Of a DNA stretch of 64,000 nucleotides, positions 63,801 to 64,000 are shown one piece after another. The stretch spans positions 930,001 to 994,000 of the forward strand of contig JAYJMM010000070.1 of assembly GCA_037349105.1 (NCBI GenBank), given 5' to 3'. The position numbers were made by a program, and so were the translations under genes. The stretch comes from Limnomonas spitsbergensis (lineage: Eukaryota > Chlorophyta > Chlorophyceae > Chlamydomonadales). Under the pieces are notes generated by a model. That model had not been told where the DNA came from. It searched no databases and saw nothing but the letters and a program-made list of their open reading frames with translations. The first letter of the stretch is position 1; each line of letters begins with the position of its first letter.

Positions 63801-64000
63801 TTCTCCAACAAGCACACACACCTCCTTCTCCAACAAGCACACACCTCCTTCTCCAACAAGCACACACCTCCTTCTCCAACAAGCACACACCTCCTTCTCC
63901 AACAAGCACACACCTCCTTCTCCAACAAGCACACACCTCCTTCTCCAACAAGCACACACCTCCTTCTCCAACAAGCACACACCTCCTTCTCCAACAAGCA
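57868..64000. repeat. Satellite of 23/25-bp units, more than 6.1 kb, open at the window edge
   Basis: About 250 units built from CCTCCTTCTCCAACAAG plus a CA run. Short units have CACACA (23 bp) and long units CACACACA (25 bp). Point variants are rare (for example CTCTAACAAG at 59,528, 60,199 and 61,852, CTGCAACAAG near 62,358, CCATCTCC near 63,431 and 63,604), so the array is very homogeneous. Strings of alternating short and long units, for example about 59,820-60,060, 60,480-61,020 and 62,590-63,240, suggest higher-order repeats. The unit has no stop in any minus-strand frame, which creates open frames of up to 2,175 codons that are not proteins. Confidence 0.97.

Noticed and set aside
57868..63997. 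Minus-strand open frames of 2,175, 1,327, 1,259, 708, 576 and 219 codons reading Cys-Trp-Arg-Arg-Arg and Leu-Leu-Glu-Lys-Glu repeats
   Set aside because: The 23/25-bp unit has no stop in any minus frame, and unit lengths not divisible by 3 make the frames cycle through one another. They are a satellite by-product, not proteins.
57868..64000. CRISPR-like appearance of a regular short repeat array
   Set aside because: There are no unique spacers, no cas genes, and the setting is a eukaryotic nuclear genome.

Overview
The window looks like nuclear DNA of a green alga, most likely a chlorophycean. The reasons are densely split genes with GT-AG introns, plant-type protein families (an XB3/XBAT-like ankyrin-RING ligase and a KPC1/RKP-like ligase), a TGTAA-type polyadenylation signal and abundant minisatellites. 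There is no operon structure. The species cannot be named from the sequence.

Layout. 1-6.7 kb: one lone protein-kinase exon, then repeats and unassigned DNA. 6.7-21.3 kb: a tandem segmental duplication carrying two apparently intact paralogues of an 11-exon ankyrin-repeat/RING E3 ubiquitin ligase. All exon junctions close in phase (predicted 551 and 543 aa). 22.5-27.2 kb: a multi-exon gene with an EF-hand-like segment. 27.88-47.78 kb: one giant (19.9 kb) retrotransposon on the minus strand, with nearly identical repeats and a TCGC target-site duplication, so probably a recent insertion. 47.9-48.6 kb: an unassigned ORF. 51.3-57.5 kb (minus): the 3' part of a large ubiquitin-ligase gene with a KPC1/RKP-like core and a terminal U-box. 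57.87-64.0 kb: a satellite of about 250 units of 23 or 25 bp, apparently inside an intron of that gene and running off the window.

The most interesting object is the retrotransposon. Its polyprotein (5,061 codons, then two further frames) has the order capsid-like/CCHC - aspartic protease - long unknown region with zinc knuckles and a PHD-like finger - reverse transcriptase - RNase H - C5 cytosine DNA methyltransferase of DNMT3 type - HHCC/DDE integrase - canonical PHD finger. Its ends are not ordinary LTRs. Read along the coding strand, the order is B1 - internal - A1 - B2 - A2, a split-direct-repeat layout known from tyrosine-recombinase retroelements, yet the enzyme encoded here is a DDE integrase. 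The two outer ends are imperfect 35-bp inverted repeats, and the internal A1/B2 joint is the same two ends fused head to tail. A putative primer-binding site abutting B1 is complementary to a segment inside B, suggesting self-primed reverse transcription.

Evidence limits: all family assignments come from reading motifs and from remembered family features. No database search was run.
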